Assembly (NCBI RefSeq): GCF_003752595.1 | Contig: NZ_RKIJ01000013.1 | Coordinates: 1 to 64,000 of the forward strand | DNA: 64,000 nucleotides | Reading direction: 5' to 3' | Origin: Cellulomonas sp. PhB143 | GTDB taxonomy: Bacteria > Actinomycetota > Actinomycetes > Actinomycetales > Cellulomonadaceae | Shown here: piece after piece, positions 63,330 to 64,000 of the stretch | Layout: the number at the start of each line of letters is the position of its first letter | Position numbering within the stretch: the first letter of the stretch is position 1 | Made by a program: the position numbers and the translations under genes | Notes under the pieces: model-generated | The model's input: the letters and a program-made list of their open reading frames with translations, nothing else | What the model was told of the DNA's origin: nothing | Databases searched by the model: none

Positions 63330-63962
63330 TCAGCCGCCCGCGGCGGCAGCCCCGAGGAAGTCGCTCGCGTGCAGGCGTCCGGCCGCTGCGGCCTCCACGA
63401 CGTCCGCCGCTAGCTCGCGCAGGCGGACGTTGCGGTTGTTGGACACGGTCCGGAGCAGCCCGAAGGCGGCCTCGGGGTCGACGCCGCAGACCGCCGCCAG
63501 GACGCCCTTGGCCTGCTCGATGGTGCTGCGGCCGGCGGCAGCGGCCGCGATCTGCCGCGTCGCGCGGTCGTCGCTCAGCTCGGTGACCGTCGTCGTGATG
63601 TCGACGAAAAAACCCGACAGCGCCACCAGCTCGCCGGCGTCGTCCAGCTCGCCGTGGCCCACGATGGCGAGGGTCCGCTCTCGTCCGCGCGCGTCCATGA
63701 TGCGGTGGATGCTCGTGAACGGGGCTCCGGTCCTGCCGCCGGCGTCGAGGATGCGACGGACGCGCTCGCGGTCCTCCGGGTGCTTGTGCGCGAGGACGAG
63801 CTCGGTGGTGGGGACGACCTCGCCCGGTGCGAAGCCGTGGATGAGGTAGGACTCGTCGGACCACCACCACGAACCGGTGCGCAGGTCCAGGCGGTACTGC
63901 CCGGTGAGCTGGTGCGTCCCGAGCGCGAGGGCGCTCTCGACGGCGATGGGATCGATCGACAC
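63330..63962 (-). CDS. PAS-ANTAR transcription antitermination regulator
   Basis: Encodes 210 aa. The PAS domain (~20-120) has TGSWWWSDESYLIHGFAPGE and HRIMDARGRERTLAIVGHGE. The ANTAR domain (~140-200) has RSTIEQAKGVLAAVCGVDPE, AFGLLRTVSNNRNVRLRELA and ADVVEAA. ANTAR proteins bind two-hexaloop RNA motifs to prevent termination. The PAS ligand is unknown. The GTG start (VSIDPIAVES) is in frame and close to the window edge, so its upstream control is not visible. Confidence 0.9.
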   Translation of the reverse strand: MSIDPIAVESALALGTHQLTGQYRLDLRTGSWWWSDESYLIHGFAPGEVVPTTELVLAHKHPEDRERVRRILDAGGRTGAPFTSIHRIMDARGRERTLAIVGHGELDDAGELVALSGFFVDITTTVTELSDDRATRQIAAAAAGRSTIEQAKGVLAAVCGVDPEAAFGLLRTVSNNRNVRLRELAADVVEAAAAGRLHASDFLGAAAAGG

Positions 63963-64000
63963 GACCCTGCTTCCCGTGCTGTGCTGGTGAGGTCCGAGCC

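Overview
High-GC actinobacterial chromosome. GTG starts, 4-bp ATGA/GTGA gene overlaps, a mycothiol-type enzyme, SteA/SteB, ANTAR, BTAD/SARP and ImuA'-ImuB-DnaE2 genes all point to Actinomycetota. The overall feel is of Micrococcales (a Cellulomonas/Cellulosimicrobium-type organism), but that genus-level guess is inference. Much of the order matches, from memory, two Mycobacterium tuberculosis blocks: Rv1691-Rv1700 (447-14106) and Rv1456c-Rv1488 (19.5-46.3 kb). The window is therefore mostly conserved core chromosome, with one small accessory patch at about 54.75-56.6 kb.

Layout. 1-321: end of an rRNA operon (23S tail, 5S, strong terminator). 447-14106: a tightly coupled rightward run of TPR protein, HAD phosphatase, small protein, tlyA, nadK, recN, steA, steB, a MraY/WecA-like transferase, a MurJ-like flippase, pyrG and a Nudix hydrolase; it links rRNA methylation, NAD(P), DNA repair, septation and cell-wall precursors. 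14103-17480: a large BTAD/NB-ARC (AfsR-like) regulator, convergent with a DrrAB-type ABC exporter (17590-19430). 19501-22341: leftward ctaA and a second ABC-2 exporter, divergent from the complete rightward suf operon sufR-B-D-Rieske-C-S-U-T (22522-29564). 29608-32489: leftward small operons (mycothiol-type enzyme plus TetR; DUF2809; phage-holin-like/DUF3618/23-codon micro-ORF/DUF4235). 33322-39459: ABC-F ATPase, GNAT, leftward SURF1/83-aa/DUF3099, then fabG, fabI and sixA. 39467-43510: serB and glgC diverging from glgA, and an unknown gene sharing a 25-bp bidirectional promoter with an ABC ATPase. 44441-54729: NfeD/SPFH pair, a heterodimeric ABC exporter, an RNA methyltransferase, a siderophore-interacting protein behind an iron box, a YbaK protein and a PEBP protein. 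54730-56613: accessory patch of small membrane proteins and gene remnants. 56858-63010: SOS-boxed imuA'-imuB-dnaE2 mutagenesis operon. 63031-63962: a small protein and a PAS-ANTAR regulator.

Regulation. At least eight genes have a TANNNT -10 hexamer that ends 6-8 nt before the start codon, which predicts leaderless mRNAs. Visible operator candidates are a perfect LexA box before imuA', an iron box before the siderophore-interacting protein, a TetR palindrome, an inverted repeat beside the sufR promoter and a palindrome between DUF3099 and fabG. I see no CRISPR array, tRNA, insertion sequence or prophage. The items most worth following up are the 23-codon micro-ORF embedded by two ATGA overlaps, the back-to-back -10 boxes at 43518-43529, and the accessory patch.
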